Both the position numbers and the translations under genes were made by a program. Source: Saprospiraceae bacterium (GTDB taxonomy: Bacteria; Bacteroidota; Bacteroidia; Chitinophagales; Saprospiraceae). Taken from it: a stretch of 64,000 nucleotides of DNA. Below, one piece after another: positions 37,030 through 45,764 of this stretch. The stretch is from positions 3,883,001 through 3,947,000 of the forward strand of contig JADJPZ010000004.1 of assembly GCA_016713025.1 (NCBI GenBank). Direction: 5' to 3'. The notes under the pieces were generated by a model. That model was not told where the DNA came from, searched no databases, and saw nothing but the letters and a program-made list of their open reading frames with translations. Each line of letters starts with the position of its first letter. Positions within the stretch are counted from its first letter, which is position 1.

Positions 37030-37398
37030 ATGAAACCATTTTACACGATCATTTTGCTTATCATTTCTAATGTATTTATGACATTGGCATGGTATGGACA
37101 TCTTAAGTTTGCCGAATGGAAATGGTCTGCAAAACTGAGCCTTTTTTCGATAATCCTGATCAGTTGGGGTATTGCCTTTTTTGAGTATTGTTTTCAGGTA
37201 CCTGCCAACAAAATAGGATTTACGGGCAATGGTGGTCCATTCAACCTATGGCAGCTGAAAGTATTGCAGGAAGTGATAACTCTGGTTGTATTTACAGGAT
37301 TTGCAGTGTTGGCATTTAAAACAGAGACTTTCAGACTGAATCATTTGATAGGATTCATTTTCTTAATTTTGGCTGTATATTTTATTTTCAAAAAGTAG
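37030..37398 (+). CDS. DUF486 (DMT-like) membrane protein
   Basis: The 122-residue product has four helices and the family motifs NVFMTLAWYGHLKF, SWGIAFFEYCFQVPANKIGF and QLKVLQEVITLVVF, all hallmarks of DUF486, a small branch of the drug/metabolite transporter superfamily. No substrate is known. It is a single gene whose downstream region holds a family B MITE. Confidence 0.93.
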   Translation: MKPFYTIILLIISNVFMTLAWYGHLKFAEWKWSAKLSLFSIILISWGIAFFEYCFQVPANKIGFTGNGGPFNLWQLKVLQEVITLVVFTGFAVLAFKTETFRLNHLIGFIFLILAVYFIFKK

Positions 37399-37467
37399 CA
37401 TGTTTATTTTTGGTTTATCAAGCCCTATTGCGAAGTTTACTTTGGCTTTTGGTTGATTGTTTATAGT

Positions 37468-37554
37468 AAACAGAAAATATTTGAAAAAACATAATTCATA
37501 ATATAGTAAATTAAATAATTATGATTTAAAATATTCGTATTCAATTTTCTGTTT
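37468..37554. mobile_element. 87-bp MITE, family B (AAACAGAAAAT ends)
   Basis: AAACAGAAAAT at the left pairs with ATTTTCTGTTT at the right; between them lies AATTATGATTTAAAAT, shared with the other copies at 49521-49607 and 60411-60498. Noncoding. Confidence 0.7.
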
Positions 37555-37657
37555 AGTATATTTCATTCCAAATTTAGTTAATATTTGGGATAAATTTAGA
37601 TAACGCAGTCCTTACTTCATTCCTGTAACACTAGCGGTTCGTTGGTAGTAGGTTTGT

Positions 37658-38728
37658 TTAATTTATCACTGCGTTTATTTTACCCCAAAGTTCGTTGTCA
37701 AACCCTGATACTGCAAAATTTATATTTGCTGGATCAGATACATTTCCCATTCTTACAATCACCATCTTTTTACTTGGAACTACATAAATTCGTTGGTCTT
37801 TGGCTCCCATTGCTGAATACATATCTGCAGGAGCGTTTGGTACCAAATAGCCTTTAAATACAGTTTGTTCACTTGGAATCATATAACTTGATTTACCATT
37901 TAACCACCATAAATACCCGTAAGATGGATTAATATTTTGCGAGGATGAGGTACTTTCAATAAAAAAAGATTCATTTACTACCTGTTCATTATTCCATTTA
38001 CCTTTGTTTAAGGCTAAAAGCCCAAATCTTGCCATACTTCTTGTAGTGCTGTGATGTATAGTAAAAATGGTTCCAAAATTCCAATAGCCATCCATTCCTA
38101 TTTTATTTTTCAGTTTACTGTTGAAATAGGATTCAAAAGATGTAGCACTGGCATTGGCAACAACATCTGTCAATTTTTGAAAAATATTGCTGTAAGCCCA
38201 TCTTGTTCCAGCATCTGCAATATATGTCAGGTTTGGCTTGATTACAAGTTGTTTAGTATCATCATTGCCAGCCGTCATTGCCAATAAATTTTTAATTGTA
38301 ATTAAATTTTCTTTTTGTATTCCCATACTAGACCAGCCAACACCTAAATAATCAGCTGCTTTATTTCCAATATTCAATAAACCTTCTTGCTGTGCAATTC
38401 CTGTCGTAGCGCTTAATAAACTCTTGCCCGCGCTATTCCATTCCCAATCTGTTGTTGCTTTATGTCCATCAAAGTACTCTTCCATCACTATTCTTCCGTT
38501 GACGAGTATCATAAAAGATTTTGTGTTTTTTTGTATCAAAAAACTTTTTAAAGTTTGAACAGCGTTTTGATTCCAACCTAAACTTGAAAGAGATGTGGTT
38601 TCCCAGGTAAAATTTGTATTTGAAGGAAAATACATAGATTCAGATGGTAGTGGTTGGCTTGTGTCGTCATTTTTTCTACAACTGACCATGGATAGTAATA
38701 ACACTAAAAAAAGAGTAACAGACTTCAT
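37658..38728 (-). CDS. Class C beta-lactamase-like serine hydrolase lipoprotein
   Basis: The 356-residue product has a lipoprotein signal (MKSVTLFLVLLLSMVSC) and the penicillin-binding fold: the SxxK motif as SAGK (S99, K102) and the YxN motif as YSN (about 179-181). FDGHKATTDWEWNSAGKSL is typical of the beta-lactamase/D-aminopeptidase/EstB group (PF00144). Lactamase action is unlikely; esterase or peptidase activity on the periplasmic side of a membrane is more usual for such lipoproteins. It is a single gene. Confidence 0.9.
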   Translation of the reverse strand: MKSVTLFLVLLLSMVSCRKNDDTSQPLPSESMYFPSNTNFTWETTSLSSLGWNQNAVQTLKSFLIQKNTKSFMILVNGRIVMEEYFDGHKATTDWEWNSAGKSLLSATTGIAQQEGLLNIGNKAADYLGVGWSSMGIQKENLITIKNLLAMTAGNDDTKQLVIKPNLTYIADAGTRWAYSNIFQKLTDVVANASATSFESYFNSKLKNKIGMDGYWNFGTIFTIHHSTTRSMARFGLLALNKGKWNNEQVVNESFFIESTSSSQNINPSYGYLWWLNGKSSYMIPSEQTVFKGYLVPNAPADMYSAMGAKDQRIYVVPSKKMVIVRMGNVSDPANINFAVSGFDNELWGKINAVIN

Positions 38729-38832
38729 AAGGGTTTTGATTTTTAATTTTCTAATTGGACATGTTATTTCCTCAATGGTTTAATAGATATAAAGTACTTT
38801 TGTCAGAGTTACGTTTTATAATTACTGCCAGG

Positions 38833-39043
38833 TTGTAGCTATGTCACGGCTGACCAAATGGGCACGCTCTGCATTATAGCCTGTCCAAGTGCCTTTGGAT
38901 GGTAAATGTAAGACTAAAATGTTATTTGTGCATCTTGATATAAAACAAGTTATCCGGGGAGAATTCAGCCCCGTAGAATAAATCCAAAGGGGTAGAAAGT
39001 CTCTCATGCCTTGAGATAACGTCCCAAAGAAATGGCAAACTGT
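38833..39043 (+). ncRNA. Structured RNA-like repeat, copy 1
   Basis: About 210 bp resembling 39711-39920 along its length. Shared blocks include GGTAAATGTA/GGCAAATGTA, CCCGTAGnATAAAT, GGGTnGAAAGTCTCTCAT, TAACGnCC and AAACTGT. The hairpin CCCC-GTAGAATAAATCCAAA-GGGG inside an outer GAGA/TCTC stem matches the equivalent CCCGT/ACGGG hairpin in copy 2 with compensating changes. That points to a conserved RNA fold. The class is unknown; a degenerate group II intron domain is one option. Strand is assumed. Confidence 0.45.
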
Positions 39044-39058
39044 TTATGAATTAATATC

Positions 39059-39102
39059 AATGTCGTTTTATTATGGAATTTTTCTTTGTTTTTACCCTAT
39101 CT
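39059..39102. repeat. Partial copy of the AATGTCGTTT element
   Basis: AATGTCGTTT followed by GGAATTTTTCTTTGTTTTT and CCCTATCT, as in the left half of 1604-1702. The right inverted end is missing. Confidence 0.6.
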
Positions 39103-39190
39103 CTGAACTTGAAACGAAGCACAAAGCTTCATTTAACCACTGAACCCGCTTTTTTGCCAACCGCTGTTACCAGCAGTGTTTCCCTGTCAG

Positions 39191-39628
39191 TCATCTGTTT
39201 TTATTATTTATTCGTCTTTTGTTGATTTCAGTCGCAACATTAAGTTCAATGTAAACAAGTCCACAAATAATGGCTATTTCCCCTAAAAAGTATGCTATCC
39301 CAATAGTTGTAAGCTGAGGGTGATAGAAAAATATAAGACCAATGGTCAAGATGCAATAAAGCAGGTTAGCAATACTAATACCCTTAATAAAAGGTGTCCA
39401 GTTCGCTTTAATTACAAAAAAACAAGTTGTTGAATAAATACAGAAACAAACTGCAATCAAAGAAAGGTAAGTCAGTATTCTTTCAGGCATTCCAAAGTAT
39501 TCGTTGATATTTCTCAATACTACAAACAATAAAAACGCAGTAGTCAAAGCCCCTATACTGTCAATTAGGAAGAGTTTTTTTGGCTCTGATGATAATTGTT
39601 TTATAATCTTACTTACAGTCTTTATCAT
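39191..39628 (-). CDS. Hypothetical four-helix membrane protein
   Basis: The 145-residue product has four predicted membrane helices (about 20-40, 52-72, 80-101 and 106-130) and a basic tail KRRINNKNR. I do not recognise a family with certainty; the layout resembles small uncharacterised Bacteroidota membrane proteins. It lies between the two structured repeats, which is unusual, and has no partner gene. Confidence 0.6.
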   Translation of the reverse strand: MIKTVSKIIKQLSSEPKKLFLIDSIGALTTAFLLFVVLRNINEYFGMPERILTYLSLIAVCFCIYSTTCFFVIKANWTPFIKGISIANLLYCILTIGLIFFYHPQLTTIGIAYFLGEIAIICGLVYIELNVATEINKRRINNKNR

Positions 39629-39710
39629 TTAAAATGCAAATTTTAGTTTATCAAGCGTTTACAAGTTGTGTTAGGTGTTTGTGTGGTCTTCTAACTTTGC
39701 TGGTAACGTC

Positions 39711-39920
39711 CAAGGCTATGTGATGGATGAAGCAATAGCGAATCTATCATCATAGCCATTGTGTGTGCCTTGAATGGCAAATGTACAATTTTCATTTAAG
39801 TTGTACAAACTGCTTAAAGAAGCAGTTTGTCTGGAGAGTGAAAGCCCGTAGGATAAATATCCAACGGGTTGAAAGTCTCTCATACGCTGGTGTAACGCCC
39901 AGAAGTATTAGTAAACTGTC
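39711..39920 (+). ncRNA. Structured RNA-like repeat, copy 2
   Basis: Contains a series of nested hairpins: GGCTATG...CATAGCC-type stem near 39713-39756, a perfect 11-bp stem ACAAACTGCTT/AAGCAGTTTGT at 39805-39830 with an AAAG loop, and CCCGT/ACGGG at 39845-39868 inside GAGAG/CTCTC. Comparable to copy 1 at 38833-39043. It is richer in G+C than the surroundings and merges on its right with another structured stretch. No reading frame of credible quality crosses it. Confidence 0.5.
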
Positions 39921-40305
39921 CGCCGCGGCGGATGGTTTAGAGTGATCTAAGCACTGAAGTAAGCAGGACTGCAAAAGTCGGTACTCTGGGTGGCTTGCGA
40001 GAGCAAAGAGTAGGGATATAGGAACCGGATAAGAGGCTGGTCAGGTTGGGTCAGATGACTGACCGATCCCGAAGGGTGAAGTACTGAAGTGCTTCAAGGG
40101 AAGGAACCGCGAAAGCGGATGGGTTGACATACTAACGCCCGAAGTTCTGATACCTGATGAGTAGATCCGGTCGGGAAGTCAGAGATTGTCGTATGGTCGT
40201 TGTGTTTGTCATTTAGCATTACTGGTAACTCATAGGAATATCTACGAATTCGCATGTACAAAGATAAATTAATTGCACAAAACCCAAAGCGAATTTGTAG
40301 ATATT
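39921..40305 (+). other. G+C-rich structured stretch next to the IS91-type element
   Basis: A block with many short complementary segments (GTCAGATGACTGAC, ACCGCGAAAGCGG, GAAGTACTGAAGTGCTTC) of clearly higher G+C than the neighbours, ending with a 17-bp near-perfect inverted pair (40237-40253 with 40289-40305, AATATCTAC...GTAGATATT). The style recalls group II intron domain I or a large ncRNA; GAGCCGTAT just after it (40315-40323) resembles the first strand of a group II domain V, but the second strand is absent. No reverse transcriptase is present. Confidence 0.35.
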
Positions 40306-40443
40306 TAAGTTGAACGAGCCGTATATGGGGATTTGCTTTGATTGTAGTAGTTATTTTTTATTGGCTTTGGGCTATAATTTTGAGTTTTAGACATTAATCT
40401 TTTGCAATAGCTTTTGGTTTTACCTTCCTAACCTAAGATTTGA

Positions 40444-40779
40444 TTAGATTTTTGCGTGTTCGACCTTGATTTTGACTTTTGTCTCCATAGATACCTCAGG
40501 CCTCGATGAAGCATTAGGGTCTATTGGTACTATTTTGGGTGTTTGTGCAGGCGATTTGTTTCTACTTTCTCGGCCAATGTGCTTTTCGTACCATTCAGCA
40601 TCAGGTTTTATGATTTCTATCTCACTATCTGTGGATTGACATGAAACGCATTTTATTTTTTCCTCTTCTTCGTCTTCCGTTATTTGTAGTAAGGCTTTCA
40701 CTATCTGAAACAATGTTCTTATGGTTTGACCATTTTCTTTGATGAGTGCCGGGATTGTTATTTTTATTTTTCGGATTTT
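40444..40779 (-). pseudogene. C-terminal fragment of the IS91 transposase in the -1 frame
   Basis: The small frame with TTG at 40713 is open further upstream and reads KIRKIKITIPALIKENGQTIRTLFQIVKALL, which looks like the normal continuation of Bacteroidota IS91 transposases after the VRxYG motif. The main frame stops at 40764. A one-base change near 40779-40790 in an A-run would join them. The acidic and CxxC-containing tail (DEEEEKIKCVSC) follows. Confidence 0.55.
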
Positions 40780-41804
40780 GATTTGGTCATGATGCCATAT
40801 GTTCTTACTTTTTGAAAGTTGGGAGGTAAGACATGTATCATGATTTGTCGCATGGCTACTATGGGGTCGAGTTGCTTGATCGCTTTAGGCGCTGCTTCAT
40901 TGGGTTTTTGATTTGTGTAGTCATTGTATTCCATTTTTACGATCTGTTGTTTTTCATCATACTGTATTTTTTTATTACTTACTCCTATTCTGCATATGTA
41001 TCGACCTAGGTATTCTTCTATGACTTTGGTATGAGCAGTAGGTGGCGTGTTGTGTACACACCACCTCACTTCTTTGGTACTATTGATGATACCTTTTACT
41101 GTTTGATAATACGATGGATCGATTTTCTGCAGCTGACTTTCCAGCTCTTTGATAAAGATGGTTTTGAAGGTGCTACATATTTTGCGATACGGTGCGATTT
41201 TATTTTTTCGTTTGGGCCATACCCATTTGCCATCCTTGCTTACACCTCCAAAGGTGACCAGGGTATGCAGGTGTATATGTTGTTTGAGATCTGAGCCAAA
41301 TGTATGCAGTACGGCTGTCATTCCGGGTGTACCTCCTACATTTTCTGGGTCTCTTGCCAGTCGTTCTATGGTGAGCCAAGCTGCCTTAAATAGCACGCCA
41401 TACAATAGTTTTGGATGGCCTTTTCCTATATAATTTAGCTCGTGAGGTATGGTAAAGATGATGTGCTGATAGGGACATTTAAGCATCTTGCTCGCCAGCT
41501 TGTCTTGCCATTGTATACGTTTTATACTTTGACATTTTGGACACTGATTATTGCCACATGACTTATATAAGTAGGTCTTCTTTTTGCAACTCCTACAACT
41601 TATCACTATCCCTCCGAGCGCGGGTGTTTTACATTTACTTACATCTTTGATAAATTTGATCTCGTGCTTCTGCGGTTTGTATAGGTGGATATATGCTTCT
41701 TTGTACGCTCTAAATAGTGATCCTATGTCTGTGAATGGCCCATCAGACTGATTTGGATCGTTGTAATCGGATGGATTATGCTTTGACTCTGAAAGTTTAC
41801 ACAT
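40764..41804 (-). CDS. IS91-family rolling-circle transposase (probably C-terminally frameshifted)
   Basis: The ATG at 41804 (MCKLSESKHNPSDYNDPN) is a better start than 41906, which lies deep in the recombinase gene. The protein has an N-terminal zinc-ribbon (CRSCKKKTYLYKSCGNNQCPKCQ), the HUH motif as HIHLHTLVTFGG, and YLGRYICRIGVSNKKI with the catalytic Tyr region of Y2 transposases. The protein now ends shortly after KVRTYGIM, earlier than usual. It overlaps the recombinase gene by 82 bp. Rolling-circle IS elements leave no target duplication, so boundaries are uncertain. Confidence 0.85.
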   Translation of the reverse strand: MCKLSESKHNPSDYNDPNQSDGPFTDIGSLFRAYKEAYIHLYKPQKHEIKFIKDVSKCKTPALGGIVISCRSCKKKTYLYKSCGNNQCPKCQSIKRIQWQDKLASKMLKCPYQHIIFTIPHELNYIGKGHPKLLYGVLFKAAWLTIERLARDPENVGGTPGMTAVLHTFGSDLKQHIHLHTLVTFGGVSKDGKWVWPKRKNKIAPYRKICSTFKTIFIKELESQLQKIDPSYYQTVKGIINSTKEVRWCVHNTPPTAHTKVIEEYLGRYICRIGVSNKKIQYDEKQQIVKMEYNDYTNQKPNEAAPKAIKQLDPIVAMRQIMIHVLPPNFQKVRTYGIMTKSKSEK

Positions 41805-42598
41805 AAATGAAGGTATATCGAGGTCGTTTTTAGATTGGTGTGACCTAACATCTTCTGTATATATACAATATTCGTTCCATGTTCCATATGATGGGTAGCG
41901 TAGCAATGACGCAATGTATGTGGGCTCACATCATGGATGATGCCTGCTTTCTCTTTAGCTCGTTTCATGGCATGCTGTATGTTGCGTTCAGGCAGTGCAT
42001 CTTGTGTTGTCTCCCCATAAAAAAGTCTGTCTGTAGGTCTGTAGATTTTGTAATATTGTCTTAATATTTCTATCAATTCCATCGGTACATCTACATATCT
42101 GTCTTTGTGACCCTTGCCTTTATCTATCTTGATCTGTAGTCTATCAGAATCAATGTCTTTTACCTTGACCGACAAGGCCTCACTTATGCGCATCCCTGTA
42201 GCATATAGGAAGATGAATAAGGCTTTGTATTTGAGATTGCGTACGTGCGAAATGAGCTTTTGTACTTCTTCTTTTGATATGACATTGGGCAGTTCTTTAT
42301 TTACTTTGGGTCGTGGGAACATCGGGGTATTCCACGCTTTTTGAAGTACTTCAACAAAGTATTTTTTAATGGATGAGTAATCCATATTGATGGTTTTCCA
42401 ATCCATTTTTTGACTGTATCTATATAAAAGATATTGTTTTACAGCAGGATCTGTAAATGGATCTTCTATGCTCTGATCGTTACAATATTGGAGATACTTC
42501 CTCAATATTGTCAGGTAAGAAATCCGGGTTTTAACTGGTGAATTGAGCAATATCAGTCGCTCCTCATAAGCCTTCAGGTGGTTGTGTACAGGTATCAT
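41723..42598 (-). CDS. Tyrosine recombinase associated with the IS91 transposase
   Basis: The 291-residue product has an N-terminal SAM-like DNA-binding domain (about 1-100) and a C-terminal catalytic domain with all expected residues: Arg in ATGMRISEAL, the H-x-L-R-H box HTLRHCYATHHM and the GH-x-Y end LGHTNLKTTSIYLH with the nucleophilic Tyr. It is followed at once, in overlap, by the IS91 transposase, a pairing seen in several IS91 relatives. An extra tail of about 25 residues beyond the Tyr overlaps the transposase gene. Confidence 0.9.
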   Translation of the reverse strand: MIPVHNHLKAYEERLILLNSPVKTRISYLTILRKYLQYCNDQSIEDPFTDPAVKQYLLYRYSQKMDWKTINMDYSSIKKYFVEVLQKAWNTPMFPRPKVNKELPNVISKEEVQKLISHVRNLKYKALFIFLYATGMRISEALSVKVKDIDSDRLQIKIDKGKGHKDRYVDVPMELIEILRQYYKIYRPTDRLFYGETTQDALPERNIQHAMKRAKEKAGIIHDVSPHTLRHCYATHHMEHGTNIVYIQKMLGHTNLKTTSIYLHLCVNFQSQSIIHPITTIQISLMGHSQT

Positions 42599-42954
42599 TT
42601 TATTATTATTTAATTATACCTGGTAGGCCAAATACCATGCCTAATAACTTGTCTTACTGATATTTAGATATATTTATTTTTAGGTTTGTTCAACTCTACT
42701 TATACGAACTTTTGTTCGTGATTTGTAAATTTTATATCCGTTATTTAACGTTTTTTATACGTTGTACACGGTTTTTGGCTTGCTCTTTGTTTTGATTTAG
42801 TCTCATTATCCTTGGGCTTTACACCCTTTGCACCTTTCTATGTCCAAAAGTAAAGAAAATTACTGATTTCAGGATGGCTTTTTTATTTAAATTTTTTGGT
42901 GCTGCTGTCCACGAAGTATTCAGTGATGTGGTCATTATGGTTTTTGCACCGCTA
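42599..42954. other. Intergenic, probable origin end of the IS91-type element
   Basis: About 355 bp upstream of the recombinase with T-rich and hairpin-like segments (CGAACTTTTGTTCG at 42705-42718). No gene. The IS91 end should lie here, but I cannot fix it without a second copy for comparison. Confidence 0.4.
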
Positions 42955-43671
42955 TCACTTTCTCGAGTGTCTGACCAGGTCCAGCAGGTTGAGCATCTCG
43001 GCTTCTGTGAGGTATCGCCAGGTATCGTATGCTATGCCATCGAGCGTGAGATCCATAATTCTGATTCTCGTGAGGGCTTTTACGGTGTATCCCAGATATT
43101 CGCACATGCGACGGATCTGACGGTTGAGTCCCTGTGTGAGGATGATGGAGAAAGTATGATCATTGATTTTGTATACTTTACATGGGCGGGTAACGGTATC
43201 CAGGATAGGTACTCCGGTAGCCATAGTCTTGATAAAAGCCTGGTCTACAGTTTTATTTACCGTGACGATGTATTCTTTTTCATGATAGTTGCCTGCACGG
43301 AGTATCTTATTTACTATATCGCCGTCATTGGTCAGGAGGATCAGTCCTTGTGACATTTTATCCAGTCTGCCTACCGGAAATATGCGCTCACTATAGTTCA
43401 GGTGGTCAATGATATTGTCAGGATCTCTTTGATCCGTTGTACACACCACACCTATAGGCTTGTGGAAGGCAATGTATACGGGTTTTGGTTTGATAGAGAT
43501 CAGTTCCCCATCAAGTGACACCTTATCTCCCTTACTTACTCTGTTGCCTTTTTTGGCCACGATGTTATTGATCATCACCCTGCCGGCATCGATGAGCTTA
43601 TCGGCTTCCCGACGCGAGCAAAACCCTGTATCACTGATGTATTTGTTGAGACTGATGTGTTCCTGATCCAT
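42955..43671 (-). CDS. rluF: 23S rRNA pseudouridine(2604) synthase
   Basis: The 238-residue product has an N-terminal S4 domain (about 7-52, LNKYISDTGFCSRREADKLID) and an RsuA-type catalytic domain with VGRLDKMSQGLILLTNDGD (Asp104 catalytic). The stretch GLNRQIRRMCEYLGYTVKALTRIRIMDL matches RluF better than RluB or RsuA. Length is somewhat shorter than the Escherichia coli enzyme, which has a C-terminal extension. The start codon shares one base with the stop of the glucosaminidase gene (TAATG). Confidence 0.92.
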   Translation of the reverse strand: MDQEHISLNKYISDTGFCSRREADKLIDAGRVMINNIVAKKGNRVSKGDKVSLDGELISIKPKPVYIAFHKPIGVVCTTDQRDPDNIIDHLNYSERIFPVGRLDKMSQGLILLTNDGDIVNKILRAGNYHEKEYIVTVNKTVDQAFIKTMATGVPILDTVTRPCKVYKINDHTFSIILTQGLNRQIRRMCEYLGYTVKALTRIRIMDLTLDGIAYDTWRYLTEAEMLNLLDLVRHSRK

Positions 43672-44807
43672 TACTGCAATCCTCCGAAGTCTATAAAAGT
43701 ATCGAATTTCTCCACTATTCTGTATTTAGGGCTTTCCTTTTTATTCAGATGTCTTGAAAGGCTTACCAATTCACCCTGCAGAGGTTCAGCATCTTCCGGA
43801 AGATTGTTTTTATTCATGATGCTTTCCAGCCTGATACCATATTTTTGAGCTATTTTGTACAAGGTCTCTTTTTTGGATATAGTATGAAACGCGAGTGATA
43901 CGTCTTCAACAGATTTTTTCTTCTTATCAAAATACACAATTTCGTCAGACTGCAGGATGTAGTCCAGACTTTGGATACGTTCATTATATTCGAGTAGCTC
44001 GTACACATCTTTTTTGTTGCGCAGAGCCAATTCTTTGATTGATTCACCACCGAAAGCATGAACCATCCTGACGTCATTGATTTTGTTCGTTTTGTACTTG
44101 CCGATCACAGATTTTGCAAGCTTATCATTGCTTTCATTAGTTGTAATCTCAGATCTTATGACATTTTTTTCAGGTACATTTTTTTCTGTCTCTTTCTTTT
44201 GACTGACTTTTTTATTGTCCTGAGGTACTGTGGTGACCAAGGTGAATCTTTCAGTATTGATCTGTTCGTCATATTCGAAAAGACGGTTGGTTTCGATGAT
44301 TTTGATCAGCTTGGACGGGTAGGAAGGGTCAGATGCGTATCCGGCAAACTTCAACCCATTGGCCCACCCGACATAATCTGTGGTAGCTAAATCAAACAGG
44401 AAGCCATACCTTGACTTCTTGGAAGGATGAGTCAGAAATTCTGAATGTGCTATATATGATTGTTCGCCACTTTCATAAGCCCTGAAGCAGCTTTCGATGA
44501 TGGTGCCAGTGCTGTCGGTATCATCATCATGTTTGTAATAAGTAAGCCCGGTCCAGTCCTTGCTGCACTTGATGCCAAAATGATTGTTGGCCTGGCCTGC
44601 CAGCGGACTTCTGCCCAGATCAGATTCGAGTATGCCTTGTGCCAACTTGATGCTCGCCGGAATACCTGTCCTGTGCATCTCTGAGATGGCCATATTTTTA
44701 TACCTGTTTATATAATTTTCTGTTAATTTTTTATTGCCAAATACATATACTGCACTTGCAAAAATCAGGCTTATCGCCATTACACTATGTTTTATTACAG
44801 CCACCAT
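43671..44807 (-). CDS. Glucosaminidase with LysM domains (peptidoglycan hydrolase)
   Basis: The 378-residue exported protein has a signal segment (about 1-24), a GH73-type mannosyl-glycoprotein endo-beta-N-acetylglucosaminidase domain (about 30-180; IKLAQGILESDLGRSPLAGQANNHFGIKC with the catalytic Glu) and two LysM-like repeats in the C-terminal half (about 255-300 and 312-358, SKKETLYKIAQKYGIRLESIMNKN). It cleaves glycan strands of peptidoglycan, for division or turnover. It precedes rluF with a 1-bp overlap, though the two functions are unrelated. Confidence 0.92.
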   Translation of the reverse strand: MVAVIKHSVMAISLIFASAVYVFGNKKLTENYINRYKNMAISEMHRTGIPASIKLAQGILESDLGRSPLAGQANNHFGIKCSKDWTGLTYYKHDDDTDSTGTIIESCFRAYESGEQSYIAHSEFLTHPSKKSRYGFLFDLATTDYVGWANGLKFAGYASDPSYPSKLIKIIETNRLFEYDEQINTERFTLVTTVPQDNKKVSQKKETEKNVPEKNVIRSEITTNESNDKLAKSVIGKYKTNKINDVRMVHAFGGESIKELALRNKKDVYELLEYNERIQSLDYILQSDEIVYFDKKKKSVEDVSLAFHTISKKETLYKIAQKYGIRLESIMNKNNLPEDAEPLQGELVSLSRHLNKKESPKYRIVEKFDTFIDFGGLQ

Positions 44808-44957
44808 ACATATTAAATATTATTTTAATTTGTAATTACAAATATCATTCCGAAAATTATATTTCAGCATATTCATAACTTATAAATGAATTTTTTTGTA
44901 AAAATATTGTTAGTATTGCATGTCGGATATTCGATGATAAAATTATAAAACTTTAAA

Positions 44958-45593
44958 ATGGACATTACAGATTTGCTACAGGGACCGATGAAAGATATCA
45001 TCATAAACCAGGTAGGTCAGCAATTAGGCTTAGGCAACTCACAACAAACAAACTCAGCAGTAGATGGTGTATTGGCTACTATCATGAATGCTGTGGCAAA
45101 GAATGCCAGTTCTCCTGAGGGTGCAGGTGGACTGATGGCAGCACTGGACAGAGACCACGATGGCAGCATACTGAACGACCTTGGAGGATTTTTGTCTGGC
45201 GCAGTACAACCTCAGAACCCCAAAACAGCCAATGGAGCAGGTATATTGAAGCATCTGTTGGGAGAAAAACAAGATACTGCTGCAGAATCTATCTCAAAAG
45301 CCAGCGGTATCGATACAGGCAAAATTTTGTCTATGATGGCCACACTGGCTCCTGTAGTGTTAGGTTTCCTTGGTAAAGCAAAACAATCCATGCCGCAACA
45401 ACCCCAACAACAGCAAACAGGTGGCGGATTGCTTGATTTTATACAAGGTGCTACAAAAACTGTCAACCAACAACCTTCTACACAGAGTATTTTTTCAAAA
45501 CTGCTGGACAAGGATGGTGATGGAAGCATGATTGATGACATCGCTGAGATGGGTGTAAAATCTATTTTCGGCAAGATACTGGGCGGAAAATAA
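44958..45593 (+). CDS. DUF937 protein with two EF-hand-like loops
   Basis: The 211-residue product is a DUF937 (YidB-like) protein: MDITDLLQGPMKDIIINQVGQQLGL at the start and GILKHLLGEKQDTAAESISKASGID mid-protein. Two DxDxDG-type acidic loops, DRDHDGSILND (about 75-85) and DKDGDGSMIDD (about 180-190), could bind calcium. A Gln-rich linker (PQQPQQQQ) separates the halves. Function of the family is not established. A long hairpin (AAGTGTTCCTAA/TTAGGAACACTT, 45702-45742) downstream may terminate transcription. Confidence 0.85.
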   Translation: MDITDLLQGPMKDIIINQVGQQLGLGNSQQTNSAVDGVLATIMNAVAKNASSPEGAGGLMAALDRDHDGSILNDLGGFLSGAVQPQNPKTANGAGILKHLLGEKQDTAAESISKASGIDTGKILSMMATLAPVVLGFLGKAKQSMPQQPQQQQTGGGLLDFIQGATKTVNQQPSTQSIFSKLLDKDGDGSMIDDIAEMGVKSIFGKILGGK

Positions 45594-45597
45594 ATAT

Positions 45598-45687
45598 TTG
45601 TACTGCCTACCCAAGGTAAAAGCTTTTAAACCATAGAAATCAGCATTTTTTTGATTGAAATGGATCTTACCTGTGTAGTTGCAAAAA
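45598..45687. repeat. Possible degenerate copy of the GTAACTACTCAGGTA element
   Basis: CTGCCTACCCAAGGTAAAAGC on the left and TTACCTGTGTAGTTGCA on the right are imperfect inverted ends resembling those of the IS66-type foldback element. At about 90 bp it is shorter than the intact copy; similarity is only moderate. Confidence 0.35.
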
Positions 45688-45764
45688 CTAAATAAAAATC
45701 CAAGTGTTCCTAATTACAGAAGTTTTGTTTTTAGGAACACTTTTGTTAAAAAAATTATATCAAG

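Larger units (their letters stand above)
38729..39190. other. Intergenic region with structured repeat copy 1 and a MITE fragment
   Basis: Holds the structured repeat (38833-39043) and a 44-bp relative of the element at 1604-1702. The small frame on the minus strand within the repeat is not a credible gene. Confidence 0.5.

Noticed and set aside
39763..39974. Short frames on both strands in structured repeat copy 2
   Set aside because: They cross perfect hairpins and change randomly against copy 1; the pattern of conservation is that of RNA pairing, not of a protein.
38821..40323. tRNA or rRNA genes in the G+C-rich part
   Set aside because: No cloverleaf with a CCA-proximal acceptor and TTCRANNC loop, and no rRNA-like conserved blocks were found.
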